Source: Oscillospiraceae bacterium
GTDB lineage: Bacteria > Bacillota > Clostridia > Oscillospirales > Oscillospiraceae
DNA length: 64,000 bases
NCBI GenBank assembly: GCA_017415425.1
Contig: JAFQGT010000016.1
Coordinates: 62,001 to 126,000 of the forward strand
Reading direction: 5' to 3'
Of the stretch, positions 1 through 8,238 are shown piece by piece. The position numbers and the translations under genes are program-made. Position 1 is the stretch's first letter, and each line of letters starts with the position of its first letter. The notes beneath the pieces were generated by a model, which searched no databases, was not told the DNA's origin, and was given only the letters and a program-made list of their open reading frames with translations.

Positions 1-44
1 TTGGGAATTGCAAGTGTTTTTTTCTGATTTTTTAACTTTTTTCA

Positions 45-1268
45 TTAAAAAGCCCAATTGCCCTTGTGGAAAATGGTAACCGTTCTGCCGTCGCGGGTGA
101 TGGCGTCGATATGCATAGAATCACAGCCGATCATAAAGTCTTCGTGGATCATCGAATCGTTGATGCCCAGCGCCCGGCATTCTTCCAGAGTTTTGTTGTG
201 ATGATCCCGGATGGTATCGGCATAACCCATACCCAGCGCCAGGTGGCAGGCGGCGTTTTCGTCAAACAGGGTGTTATAGAACAGTAGGCCGCTTTGGGCA
301 ATGGGACTGTTCTGGGGAACCAGCGCGCACTCACCCAGATAGGCTGCGCCCTCGTCCATAGAGATCATCGTGTTCAGCAGTTCCTCACCCACCTCGGCCT
401 TGGCTTCCACAGCCTTGCCGTTTTCAAAGCGGATGGAGAAGTTATCGATCAGCTGACCCTGATAAGAAAGGGGCTTGGTGGAATAGACAATACCCTCTGC
501 CTGTCCCCGCTTGGGAGAGATGAAGCACTCTTCGGTGGGGATGTTGGGGTTAAAGTAGATGCCCTCCCGGCTGGTCTCACCGCCGCCGCAGAAGATGGCT
601 TCCGGGATCATTCCCACTGTCAGATCGGTGCCGTTGTCTGCTGTAAAGTGCAGCTTATCGATGCCCAGGTTATTCAGGTAGTCGCAACGGGCCTTCAGGT
701 TGGCATTATGCTCCTGCCAGGCCTTCACAGGATCCTCGGTGACCCGGGCGGTAAAAAGGATCGCCTCCCACAGCTTTTCCATAGCCACACTGACCCGCAT
801 ACCGGGGAATACCTTCTTGGCCCAGGCGGCGCCGGGCACGGCGGCGATGGTCCACTGCTGCTTGCCCTCACGCTGATCCATATAAGACTTGAGGATAGGA
901 TAGATCATCTGCCGGGACTTGGCCAGCTTTTGGGTATTCATACCCTTCAGGCCGTCGGGATCCTCGGAGATCAGATGAATGCGGGCAGGCAGGGTGTCGC
1001 AGTAGTGCTGCTGACGGGCCTTTTCCCACTCCTTCACCGTACCCAAGGTCTTCAGACTTCTGTAGCGCACGTGGACTTTCTCCAGAGGCTGATAGTTCCA
1101 CAGCACGGTGACCTCCCGGGCTTTGGCCTTATAGGCCTCCTCCACCACCATCTGGACAAATTCCGGCTGATCCAGATCGGCATACACCAATACATCCTGC
1201 CCCTTCTGTACATTGGCGCCGCAGCGGACAATCAATCGGGCGTACTCTCTTAAAACTGTTTTCTTCAT
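45..1268 (-). CDS. M29 family aminopeptidase
   Basis: A 407-residue cytosolic metallo-aminopeptidase of the AmpS/thermophilic aminopeptidase (M29) family, removing N-terminal residues from peptides. The family signature FNPNIPTEECFISPKR lies around residues 240-258 and contributes the metal-binding Glu. A second conserved block, HEDFMIGCDSMHID near residue 380, carries the His/Asp ligands. The length is typical for the family. The start is the ATG at 1268, preceded by AAAGGAG at good spacing; a longer frame to 1325 would run through the promoter of the divergent gene. It is a single gene diverging from the homocysteine methyltransferase. Confidence 0.9.
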   Translation of the reverse strand: MKKTVLREYARLIVRCGANVQKGQDVLVYADLDQPEFVQMVVEEAYKAKAREVTVLWNYQPLEKVHVRYRSLKTLGTVKEWEKARQQHYCDTLPARIHLISEDPDGLKGMNTQKLAKSRQMIYPILKSYMDQREGKQQWTIAAVPGAAWAKKVFPGMRVSVAMEKLWEAILFTARVTEDPVKAWQEHNANLKARCDYLNNLGIDKLHFTADNGTDLTVGMIPEAIFCGGGETSREGIYFNPNIPTEECFISPKRGQAEGIVYSTKPLSYQGQLIDNFSIRFENGKAVEAKAEVGEELLNTMISMDEGAAYLGECALVPQNSPIAQSGLLFYNTLFDENAACHLALGMGYADTIRDHHNKTLEECRALGINDSMIHEDFMIGCDSMHIDAITRDGRTVTIFHKGNWAF

Positions 1269-1331
1269 ATACTTACTCCTTTGTTTGTTTTCTTTTATGG
1301 TAACAGATTTCCCCACCTCCGTCAATGGATG

Positions 1332-1359
1332 TTGCTTTTTTCATAAGAAACGGTATAAT
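1332..1359 (+). promoter_or_regulatory. Promoter for homocysteine methyltransferase
   Basis: TTGCTT at 1332-1337, a 16-base spacer and a perfect TATAAT at 1354-1359, followed by the AAAGGA ribosome site and the ATG at 1382. It sits in the divergent gap between the M29 peptidase and this gene. Confidence 0.7.
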
Positions 1360-1381
1360 AAAGGGCAAAGGAAGTGGTACT

Positions 1382-2266
1382 ATGCTGACCCTCGCAGAAT
1401 TCAAGACTCTGACCGAAAACCCACTTTTGCTGGACGGCGCCACCGGCTCCAATCTTCAAAAAGCCGGTATGCCCCGAGGCTGCTGCACGGAGGAATGGAT
1501 CCTTGCCAATCCGGAAGCGTTGATTCATCTGCAGCGCAGCTATGCCGCGGCGGGCAGCCATATCATTTACGCCCCCACCTTTCAAGCCCAACCGATGGCT
1601 CTGGAGCGGGTGAACCTTCACAAGCAGACCCAGACTGTCAACGCCCACTTGGTTGCCCTGTCCCGGTCTGCCGCGCCGGATGCGCTGATCGCCGGAAATC
1701 TCACCACTCTGGCCGCCTACTGCGATAGCTTTGACCCGGCTTTGTTTGACACTTTGGTAGAAAACTATCGGGTACAGATCGGCGGCCTTTTGGAGGGCGG
1801 TGCGGATCTTCTGGCAGCGGAAACTCTGATGTATCCCCAGGAAGCGGAAGCCATCTTCACCGCCGCTCAGCTGGAAGGCGCAGAAGTATCGATGTACACC
1901 TTTACGATGCAGCCGGATGGCAGCCTGTTTTCCGGTCGTCCCGCCGGTCCTGTACTGCGGGAATTGGAGGAAGCCGGTGCAGCTGCCGTAGGCTTTAACT
2001 GTGTGGCTGCCGACAGTATGACCCCGGGTTTGGTGAGTACTTTGCGGCGGTATGTAAAAGGGCCTCTCATCTGTAAACCCAACGCCGGTGTTCCTGTAAT
2101 CGGGCCGGACGGTCTGGCCCACTACCCGATGCTGCCGGGAGAGTTTTCCTATATTGTGGCAAACTGCCATCAAATGGGTGCCGGAATTCTGGGTGGCTGC
2201 TGCGGAACTTCTCCGGATTATATTGCCGCAACAAAAGACAAAATAACCAAAAATACACCGATGTGA
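1382..2266 (+). CDS. Homocysteine S-methyltransferase family protein
   Basis: A 294-residue zinc-dependent homocysteine S-methyltransferase domain (MmuM/BHMT/MetH N-terminal family), which transfers a methyl group to homocysteine to give methionine. The N-terminal LLDGATGSNLQ matches the conserved substrate loop. The three zinc cysteines are present as GFNCVA (about residue 208) and GGCCGTSP near the C-terminus. There is no cobalamin or folate domain, so a small methyl donor such as S-methylmethionine or a betaine is likely; the actual donor cannot be read from sequence. The ATG at 1382 is preferred over 1325 because of the AAAGGA site and because the promoter overlaps the upstream extension. 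The stop codon lies inside the terminator stem. Confidence 0.88.
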   Translation: MLTLAEFKTLTENPLLLDGATGSNLQKAGMPRGCCTEEWILANPEALIHLQRSYAAAGSHIIYAPTFQAQPMALERVNLHKQTQTVNAHLVALSRSAAPDALIAGNLTTLAAYCDSFDPALFDTLVENYRVQIGGLLEGGADLLAAETLMYPQEAEAIFTAAQLEGAEVSMYTFTMQPDGSLFSGRPAGPVLRELEEAGAAAVGFNCVAADSMTPGLVSTLRRYVKGPLICKPNAGVPVIGPDGLAHYPMLPGEFSYIVANCHQMGAGILGGCCGTSPDYIAATKDKITKNTPM

Positions 2267-2286
2267 CCCAACATCGGTGTTTTTTT
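2255..2286 (+). terminator. Terminator of homocysteine methyltransferase
   Basis: Perfect 10-bp stem ACACCGATGT / ACATCGGTGT (2255-2264 and 2271-2280), 6-base loop, then six T. The stem overlaps the last codons of the gene. Confidence 0.92.
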
Positions 2287-2287
2287 G

Positions 2288-2316
2288 TTGCTATTGCTGG
2301 GGAAATTTGTTATACT
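2288..2316 (+). promoter_or_regulatory. Promoter for E2-like gene
   Basis: TTGCTA (2288-2293), 17-base spacer, TATACT (2311-2316). The predicted transcription start, near 2322-2324, lies almost on the ATG at 2326. Confidence 0.65.
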
Positions 2317-2325
2317 GAGGATGTT

Positions 2326-3744
2326 ATGGAAAAGAAGATTCACTTTTATGTCAGCCGCAAAAACGTGCTGACCTGGCTGGTGGCCCTTTGTATGGTCTGC
2401 TCGGCAGTGGCCCGCATTGTAATCGTCGGTGAGAAAGGCACTGGCGATTCACTGTATGTGTGGAGCCAAATCCTCCTGCCAATGGCAGCAGTCCTGCTGT
2501 ATAGCGCCATCATTCTACTCAACGGCAAGGAGCGGTTCTATCAGACCGCCATCCCTGTATGGTTTCTGTCTGCTTATTATTGCTTCACCTTTCCCGGTTA
2601 TGGCTTTGATAAGCTGATGAACGGACTGTTTTTTATTGCTATGCTCTTTATTGCCGTGCTTTATACTCAGATCTCCTGCGGCAAGGTGAAAGCAACCGTT
2701 TTGATCATTCCGCTGGCTCTGTTCCCTCTGGCAGTACTGCTGTATGTGGATCGGGCTGCCGTAATGGCTTGTGATGTTGCGGCGCTGTCTCCCCTGCTGC
2801 CGGACATTCTGGCGGCTGCCGGTCTTGTCTTGGTGGTATTTGCTATGCAAGTCCATTCTGACGGCGCGTATCACCCCACCTGGGGCGACCGCAGTGACGG
2901 ACGGCGGATCCGCACCCTTGCCCCTATGGCGCAGATCACCGCTTTCTTCCAGGTGGAGCGCAACACCTGCTCCAATCTGTTTGAAGAATCCTTCGAGATC
3001 TCCCACGTGGAACGCTATATCCGCCAGAAGCGCAAGGAGGGTATGACCGACTTTGGTCTGACCCACGTACTGCTGGCCGCCTATGTCCGAGGTCTTTGCA
3101 AGTATCCTCAGCTGAACCGGTTTATCTCCGGCCAGAAGGTTTTTTCCCGGGGCGAGGACATTCAGTACTGTATGGTAGTCAAGAAAGAGATGACGCTGGA
3201 ATCCCCCGATACCTCTATCAAGGTTCATCTGTGCCGCACCGATACAGCTCAAGATATATACAAAAAACTCAACGCAGCCGTAGAGTCTGTCAAAGCCAGC
3301 CAGGAGTTGGATTCCGGCATCGACAATCTGATTTCCTATCTGAATTTGATCCCCAGCATCGTGCTGAAATTTGTGGTCTGGCTGCTGAAGCTGCTGGATT
3401 ACTTCGGCTTGCTTCCCAAGTTCCTGCTGGAGCTGAGTCCCTTCCACGGAAGTCTGTTCTTTACCTCTATGGGTTCTTTGGGCATCCGCCCCATTTATCA
3501 CCATCTGTATGACTTCGGCAACCTGCCTGTATTCGGTGCATTTGGCTGTAAGCGCCGGGCGCTGGAAGTGCAGGAGGATGGCTCTATCATTCAGAAGAAG
3601 TACATTGATGTGAAGTTCACTCTGGACGAGCGAATTGTAGATGGTTACTATTATGCCACCTTCTTCAAGCACTACCGCAGCATCCTGCGGCATCCGGAAA
3701 TTCTGGACCAGGCACCGGAAGAGATCATTCCCGATATTGATTAA
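2326..3744 (+). CDS. Membrane-anchored E2-like (CAT-fold) acyltransferase domain protein
   Basis: 472 residues. The N-terminal ~180 residues form about five to six hydrophobic membrane segments. After a short charged linker the C-terminal ~270 residues resemble the catalytic domain of 2-oxoacid dehydrogenase E2/chloramphenicol acetyltransferase proteins, as in stand-alone clostridial 'E2 subunit' genes; examples are LTHVLLAAYVRGLCKYPQLNRF and the C-terminal LDERIVDGYYY. In true E2 enzymes the last motif reads DHRxxDG; here the catalytic His is replaced by Glu. There is no lipoyl domain, and no E1 or E3 genes are nearby. Role unknown; acyl transfer at the membrane or a non-catalytic role are both possible. 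It lies 3 bp upstream of birA, in the same direction, so probably cotranscribed. Confidence 0.7.
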   Translation: MEKKIHFYVSRKNVLTWLVALCMVCSAVARIVIVGEKGTGDSLYVWSQILLPMAAVLLYSAIILLNGKERFYQTAIPVWFLSAYYCFTFPGYGFDKLMNGLFFIAMLFIAVLYTQISCGKVKATVLIIPLALFPLAVLLYVDRAAVMACDVAALSPLLPDILAAAGLVLVVFAMQVHSDGAYHPTWGDRSDGRRIRTLAPMAQITAFFQVERNTCSNLFEESFEISHVERYIRQKRKEGMTDFGLTHVLLAAYVRGLCKYPQLNRFISGQKVFSRGEDIQYCMVVKKEMTLESPDTSIKVHLCRTDTAQDIYKKLNAAVESVKASQELDSGIDNLISYLNLIPSIVLKFVVWLLKLLDYFGLLPKFLLELSPFHGSLFFTSMGSLGIRPIYHHLYDFGNLPVFGAFGCKRRALEVQEDGSIIQKKYIDVKFTLDERIVDGYYYATFFKHYRSILRHPEILDQAPEEIIPDID

Positions 3745-3747
3745 CCT

Positions 3748-4545
3748 ATGAAAGAACAGATTTTATCCCATCTGAATGCAGAATGCCCCTGGCGGGACAC
3801 TCTGCATTGGTATTCCAAAATTGACTCCACCAATGCCCAAGCCAGTACTCTGGCAAAAAGCGGCGCTCCCCACGGTACAGTGCTGATTGCAGATACCCAG
3901 ACCGCTGGTAAAGGGCGAATGGGGCGCAGCTTCTGCTCTCCGGCGGGTATGGGTGTGTATCTGTCGGCAATTCTGCGGCCAAACTGCACACCGGACAAGC
4001 TGATGCATCTGACCTGCGCCGCGGCAGTAGCTGCAAGCGCCGCGATTGAAAAAGTCAGCGGCATCGCTCCCAACATCAAGTGGACCAATGATTTGGTAAT
4101 CGGACGCAAAAAGCTGGGCGGTATTCTCACAGAGCTGGGACTGGACGACCACGGAACTGTCAGTTTTGCCATCATCGGCATCGGCATCAACTGCTGCCAG
4201 CGGGAATCGGATTTCCCTCCCGAGCTGCAGGATATGGCTACCTCTCTGGCGGCCATAGGCAGCAAGAGCGTTACACCTGCAATTCTGGCTGCGGCACTGA
4301 CCGAGTCGCTATGGCAAATGAGTCAGCATTTGCTCACAGACAAAAAGGCTTTGATAGATGCCTACAGATCCCGCTGTATGACCGTTGGGCAGGATGTGGT
4401 GCTGCTGCAAGGAGAGTCCCGTGCGTACGGTCGGGCACTGGATCTGGATGCGAACGGAGGTCTGATCGTCCGGTTTGCCGACGGACAGGTACGAACCGTT
4501 ACTTCCGGGGAGATCAGTGTCCGGGGTATGTACGGCTACATATAA
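3748..4545 (+). CDS. birA: Biotin--[acetyl-CoA-carboxylase] ligase
   Basis: 265 residues. It joins biotin to the biotin carboxyl carrier protein through biotinyl-AMP. The nucleotide loop GKGRMGR (consensus GRGRxGR) is at about residue 53 and KWTNDLV, holding the conserved Lys for biotinyl-AMP, is near residue 112. The C-terminal SH3-like domain follows. The DNA-binding winged helix of bifunctional BirA repressors is absent, so this is a monofunctional ligase. It starts 3 bp after the E2-like gene and probably shares its mRNA. Confidence 0.93.
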   Translation: MKEQILSHLNAECPWRDTLHWYSKIDSTNAQASTLAKSGAPHGTVLIADTQTAGKGRMGRSFCSPAGMGVYLSAILRPNCTPDKLMHLTCAAAVAASAAIEKVSGIAPNIKWTNDLVIGRKKLGGILTELGLDDHGTVSFAIIGIGINCCQRESDFPPELQDMATSLAAIGSKSVTPAILAAALTESLWQMSQHLLTDKKALIDAYRSRCMTVGQDVVLLQGESRAYGRALDLDANGGLIVRFADGQVRTVTSGEISVRGMYGYI

Positions 4546-4552
4546 ATTTTTA

Positions 4553-4581
4553 TTGCTTTTTCTTTATTCTTTGGGTATACT
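4553..4581 (+). promoter_or_regulatory. Promoter for Cys-rich small protein
   Basis: TTGCTT (4553-4558), 17-base spacer, TATACT (4576-4581). An ACGGAGG site precedes the ATG at 4620. Confidence 0.7.
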
Positions 4582-4619
4582 GATTTTAGAATCACAAAAA
4601 TAAACGGAGGTATTTTCTA

Positions 4620-4853
4620 ATGAAGATTGTCGGAACGATTTTGAAGATCTTGGCTGCTCTGGCTGCCATCGCCGGTGCCATTTATGTAATCGCTACCTAC
4701 GGTGATCGGATCGTTGCCTGGGCAAAGGATCTGATGAGCAAGTACTGCTACTGTGATTGCTGCGGCGATTGCTGCTGTGATGGTGAGGATTGCTGCTGTG
4801 ACGATTGCTGCGAAGACGCTCCTGCAGAGGACGCTGATTTTGTAGAGGAATAA
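4620..4853 (+). CDS. Small Cys/Asp-rich membrane protein
   Basis: 77 residues. Residues 1-27 form one hydrophobic segment (signal anchor or signal peptide). The rest contains twelve Cys within about 25 residues, as doublets and triplets (YCYCDCCGDCCCDGEDCCCD...), interleaved with Asp, and an acidic C-terminus. It has its own promoter, a strong ribosome site and its own terminator, so it is very likely expressed. I do not recognise a family. The composition suggests metal or cluster binding or dense disulfides, but that is inference. Confidence 0.75.
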   Translation: MKIVGTILKILAALAAIAGAIYVIATYGDRIVAWAKDLMSKYCYCDCCGDCCCDGEDCCCDDCCEDAPAEDADFVEE

Positions 4854-4870
4854 GCCTGTTGCAAATATAA

Positions 4871-4902
4871 AAACCCCCGAATGCATCTGCATTCGGGGGT
4901 TT
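4871..4902. terminator. Bidirectional terminator
   Basis: Perfect 15-bp stem, AAACCCCCGAATGCA against TGCATTCGGGGGTTT, with a 2-base centre. A- and T-rich flanks serve both the Cys-rich gene (+) and the ASRT-ended operon (-). Confidence 0.9.
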
Positions 4903-4930
4903 CTTGTGTCCTGTTTCCCAAAAGCTACTC

Positions 4931-5296
4931 TTAGAAGGAGTAACCTGCGGGGCTGTAGTAAGCCATATTGGTCTGACGTACATCCAGACGGCCAAAGCAA
5001 GCGCATACAGGCACATCGGAGATCACGTGAATGGCATACTGACCAAAGGGAATCTGGAAGCCTTCCTTGCCGATAGGCTTATCCAGCCGCAGGCAGGTGG
5101 TTCTCTCAGCATTCAGATCCAGAGTGATCTTGTCATAAGGAGGCTTGTCCTCAAACAGGATCTTGATGCGAATATGTGCATCCTCATTACCCACATTGGT
5201 GATCATCAGAGCCTCGTGGCCGGGGAAGTCGGGGTTGTTGCCAGCAGGGGGCAGATCGCCATCACAAAATACCCAATTTCTTTTTCCGCATTCCAT
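4931..5296 (-). CDS. ASRT (sensory rhodopsin transducer-like) domain protein
   Basis: 121 residues making up a single ASRT/DUF1362 beta-sandwich, the family of the Anabaena sensory rhodopsin transducer and Thermotoga TM1070. Recognisable stretches are WVFCDGDLPPAG, GHEALMITNVGNEDAHI and CACFGRLDVRQ. No rhodopsin is present, so the domain more likely binds a small ligand or acts with the neighbouring hydrolases. It is the last gene of a three-gene minus-strand operon (M81, M24, ASRT), 19 bp after the M24 gene, with a GGAGGA ribosome site. The precise function is unknown. Confidence 0.78.
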   Translation of the reverse strand: MECGKRNWVFCDGDLPPAGNNPDFPGHEALMITNVGNEDAHIRIKILFEDKPPYDKITLDLNAERTTCLRLDKPIGKEGFQIPFGQYAIHVISDVPVCACFGRLDVRQTNMAYYSPAGYSF

Positions 5297-5315
5297 CTGT
5301 TTATCCTCCTTAATC

Positions 5316-6488
5316 TTACTTTACGTAGTTGAACAGCTCTTCTTCGAACTCGGGGCACAGGGGCTCCGCGCCGTTTTCGGTGATCACATAGCAGGTCTCC
5401 ACACGCAAACCGTTCAGAGTGGGGTGACCGAAGAAGCTGACGTCCACGTTGATGATCATATTCTTTTCCAGAACGTCATCGCTGTTGGGGCCAAAGAAAG
5501 GAGCTTCTGCTTCCATCAGACCCATCGTGTGGGCGAAGGGGCAAACCATATACTTCAGATAGCCGCCCTTTTCGTACAGCACACGGCCGGCTGCGTCGAT
5601 CTGTCTGCCGGTGTTGCCGATCTTCAGCATATTCTTAACATCCCGCATAACCTCGATCATATCCACCAGACACTTCTTCTGCTCGGGGGTGTATTCGCCG
5701 CTGACGGGAACGGTGTGACCGAAGGTACCAGCATAGCCGTTGATACGGGGAGCGATGCCCAGCATAACCATTTCGCCGCTCTCCATCACCTTGTTGGTAG
5801 CGGTAGGAACCACTGCGTTGGAGCGGATACCGCTGCCCACGATGCACTGGTATGCAAAGCCGTTGGCGCCGTTGGCGCGGCAGACTGCCTCACCGGCTGC
5901 AGCAACCTCAAATTCCCGGTTGCCGGGCTTGACCTTTTCCATCATTGCCTTGTAAGCGTCATAGCACAGGACGGTAGCGGCGCGAGCCTGCTCCACTTCC
6001 CAATCGCTCTTGATGTAACGGAATCTCAGATAATCATCGGTCAGATCCACGATGTCGCAGCCGGAAAAGCCCTTGACCAGATCCTGATGGACGGCATAAG
6101 GCATATCATTGGTACCAACCAGACCAACTCTGCGGACGGGGAACTTCTGATTCAGCTCAGCAAACAGCTCCTCGAATCCGATGATGGTTGCCAGAGGATA
6201 CTCCTCATCGGGCACCATAAATACCTTGAAGCAGCGGGAGTCGTGGATGGCTGCGGACTGCTTTGCGAAAGGCTCGCTCTCGGGGCCGCCCAGCAGCATA
6301 GTGGTGCCGTCTCTGCCTACCAGAACAGCGCCCTTTTCGAACTGGCCTACCCAACCGGTCAAATACCAGCCGTTAGCAACATTCAGCTCATCGAAATAGA
6401 TCACTGCAATGTCGGTGTCCTTCTCGTTCAGCAGCTGCACAACCTTGGCAACTCTCTTGTTGGTTTCTTCCTGATTGTAATAAGACAT
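5316..6488 (-). CDS. Creatinase/prolidase-like M24 family protein lacking metal ligands
   Basis: 390 residues with the two-domain creatinase/aminopeptidase P layout: N-terminal domain to about residue 150, then the pita-bread fold. In metal-dependent M24 peptidases the order of ligands is Asp, Asp, His, Glu, Glu. Here the region PRINGYAGTFGHT has Gly and Thr at the two Asp positions, the His is kept in PFAHTMG, the first Glu is Asp in NVDVSF, and the last Glu is kept in GLRVETC. This resembles creatinase, which works without metal, rather than an active aminopeptidase. It lies 15 bp after the M81 gene. Substrate unknown; a small amide or guanidino compound is a reasonable guess. Confidence 0.82.
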   Translation of the reverse strand: MSYYNQEETNKRVAKVVQLLNEKDTDIAVIYFDELNVANGWYLTGWVGQFEKGAVLVGRDGTTMLLGGPESEPFAKQSAAIHDSRCFKVFMVPDEEYPLATIIGFEELFAELNQKFPVRRVGLVGTNDMPYAVHQDLVKGFSGCDIVDLTDDYLRFRYIKSDWEVEQARAATVLCYDAYKAMMEKVKPGNREFEVAAAGEAVCRANGANGFAYQCIVGSGIRSNAVVPTATNKVMESGEMVMLGIAPRINGYAGTFGHTVPVSGEYTPEQKKCLVDMIEVMRDVKNMLKIGNTGRQIDAAGRVLYEKGGYLKYMVCPFAHTMGLMEAEAPFFGPNSDDVLEKNMIINVDVSFFGHPTLNGLRVETCYVITENGAEPLCPEFEEELFNYVK

Positions 6489-6503
6489 AAGAATACCTCC
6501 ACT

Positions 6504-7904
6504 TTAATTTTCAAATGCATCCCACTGGAAGTCCTCCAGAGGGTACATCGGTCTTACGATTCTTTGCAGGTTCAGCTTCTTCAGCTCCACGCAGCTGGCG
6601 CCCTGAGACAGGGCAAAGATCTCCCGGTCGGCAAAGGGCTTCAGCTCGGTAAACAGATATCCCAGCTTTACCACTACCACCCGGTAGCCCAGCAGATCCA
6701 CATTGGCTTCATCGAAATTCCGCTTCTCGATAAAAGCGCTGCGCTTTTCTGTAAATACAATATCCAAATTTCCTACACAGAAGGTCAAGCTGCGTCCGAT
6801 CAGTTCCTTGCCCCAGCCGAGAATGTTGCCGTGGGCCTTGACCACTGCATCCACTCCAAACTCGTCTAGATGAACCTTTGTGCCGTCGGCGCATTCCCAG
6901 AATTTCTCCACCAGTTCCTGGTTGGTAATACCAGCTACGCAGACGGGCTTTTGCAGATCCTTGCTCAGGAACAGACGGAGCATCTCTGTGCGCTCACCCT
7001 CTGCACCGGCGGTGGTGTTATCTCCGCTGTCGGTGATGAAGATACGGTTCTCCTGACCAGCCAATGCCAGATCCACACAGACCTCCGGCTCATCAGCCTC
7101 GATCTTAAACTTATACACCCCACGGGTCGCCCACAGCTTATTGGCCACCTCTTTGGCGATCTTCTTAGCAGTTTCGCAGTCCCGGGCGCAAACCACCGTG
7201 GATGCGCTGGTGTTGGGAGCATCGATCCAGCAATGACCCAGGAACGCATTGACCGCATACACGCCGTCCAGCTTTTCCAGCTCCAGGGTTTCTTCAATAA
7301 TACTCTTTAGCGGTTCTTCACCGGTAAGCACCGTATCGTTCTTCAGCAGGAAGGGTACTCGCTGCACGTACAGGCAGGGCTTCTCCCCTGTCTTCAGCGC
7401 TCTTACCAGACCTTCCGCTGCCCGGATCTGAGCCTGTACCTGGTCGGTATGGGGCACGGTCTTAAAACCGCTGACGATATTTGCGTATGTACCCAGCTCG
7501 TCTGTAATATTGGCGTGGGCATCCATCGTCAACGAAATCACACAATCCTTGGAGACGATTTTGCGGATCTCCTTCAGCAGATACAGCTCACCGCTGCCGA
7601 TACCGTCCACTTCCATACTGCCGTGGAAGAAGATGTACACACCTGCTGCGTCTGAATTCTGCCGGACAGTATCCAGAATTTGGTTGGCATAGTAAAAATA
7701 AACATCCTGCTCCACGGTTGCCGAGGGAAGCGCCACCGCATACACCGAGGGAACGGCAGTATAACCGGCTTTTTCAAAGATTTCCTTAACTACAAGCTTT
7801 TGAAAAATGTCCTCCCCTTTTGCATACTCAAAGTCGTACTTCTGGGGATGTAACTTAGCACCGGAGTTGGATTCACACTGAAAAGATGCACAAATAATCT
7901 TCAA
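6504..7904 (-). CDS. M81 family hydrolase (MlrC-like)
   Basis: 466 residues of the M81/MlrC family, named for microcystinase C, which hydrolyses linearised microcystin. Family blocks are visible: FHGSMEVDGIGSGE (about residue 95), TMDAHANITDEL, FKTVPHTDQ and the C-terminal SGDNTTAGAEGERTE. I prefer the TTG at 7904: it lies 9 bases after AAAGGAG and gives an N-terminus like family members (MKIICASFQCESNSG). The ATG at 7913 abuts the ribosome site with no spacer. It is the first gene of the M81-M24-ASRT operon. Its natural substrate is unknown. Confidence 0.83.
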   Translation of the reverse strand: MKIICASFQCESNSGAKLHPQKYDFEYAKGEDIFQKLVVKEIFEKAGYTAVPSVYAVALPSATVEQDVYFYYANQILDTVRQNSDAAGVYIFFHGSMEVDGIGSGELYLLKEIRKIVSKDCVISLTMDAHANITDELGTYANIVSGFKTVPHTDQVQAQIRAAEGLVRALKTGEKPCLYVQRVPFLLKNDTVLTGEEPLKSIIEETLELEKLDGVYAVNAFLGHCWIDAPNTSASTVVCARDCETAKKIAKEVANKLWATRGVYKFKIEADEPEVCVDLALAGQENRIFITDSGDNTTAGAEGERTEMLRLFLSKDLQKPVCVAGITNQELVEKFWECADGTKVHLDEFGVDAVVKAHGNILGWGKELIGRSLTFCVGNLDIVFTEKRSAFIEKRNFDEANVDLLGYRVVVVKLGYLFTELKPFADREIFALSQGASCVELKKLNLQRIVRPMYPLEDFQWDAFEN

Positions 7905-8042
7905 AACACTCATCTCCTTTTCGTGTATATTTATATTATATCGCACTGTAGGCGGAATGGAGTGCATAAAAGAAAACTCTTCCAACACAATAGGAAACAT
8001 TTTTAATTATGTTGTGCTTTTCTGCACTTGCGGTTAGAAAAG

Positions 8043-8076
8043 AAAAAAGCAAACACCGAAAAGTGTTTGCTTTTTT
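8043..8076. terminator. Terminator, probably the original one of tRNA-Gln
   Basis: Perfect 14-bp stem (8043-8056 with 8063-8076) built on GCAAACAC/GTGTTTGC with A6/T6 ends and a 6-base loop. It lies directly beyond the tRNA 3' fragment on the minus strand, where a tRNA-Gln terminator would have been before the island inserted. Confidence 0.8.
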
Positions 8077-8077
8077 C

Positions 8078-8100
8078 TGGCAGAGGATGAGGGATTCGAA
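8078..8100. repeat. Left attachment-site core of the island (tRNA-Gln 3' fragment)
   Basis: 23 bases identical to 27028-27050: the CCA end, discriminator, acceptor 3' strand and part of the T-arm of tRNA-Gln on the minus strand. The homology stops abruptly on both sides, so this is a duplicated integration core and not a tRNA gene. Confidence 0.9.
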
Positions 8101-8216
8101 TTCCGGGGAGCTTCAACTTTCGTTAACCAAAGTTAGCTTTTTACCGCCATGTTTTGCAGATTTCCGAACTTTATTTGCCACTCATAACCACTTAAAACCA
8201 CCTATTACCACCCCGA

Positions 8217-8238
8217 TAAGGGAAAAAATAAGGGAAAA
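8217..8238 (+). repeat. Left integrase arm-type site pair
   Basis: TAAGGGAAAA at 8217-8226 and again at 8229-8238, two bases apart. The same pair in the same orientation and spacing occurs at 26908-26929 by the right end, as expected for arm-binding sites of a Tn916-like integrase. Confidence 0.75.

Noticed and set aside
5145..6869. 574-codon plus-strand frame and other long frames opposite aspS, topA and pgk
   Set aside because: They are antisense shadows of well-supported genes with normal start signals and conserved motifs on the other strand.
8078..8110. Possible second tRNA-Gln gene
   Set aside because: Only the 3' 23 bases match; anticodon and D-arms are missing. It is the duplicated attachment core.
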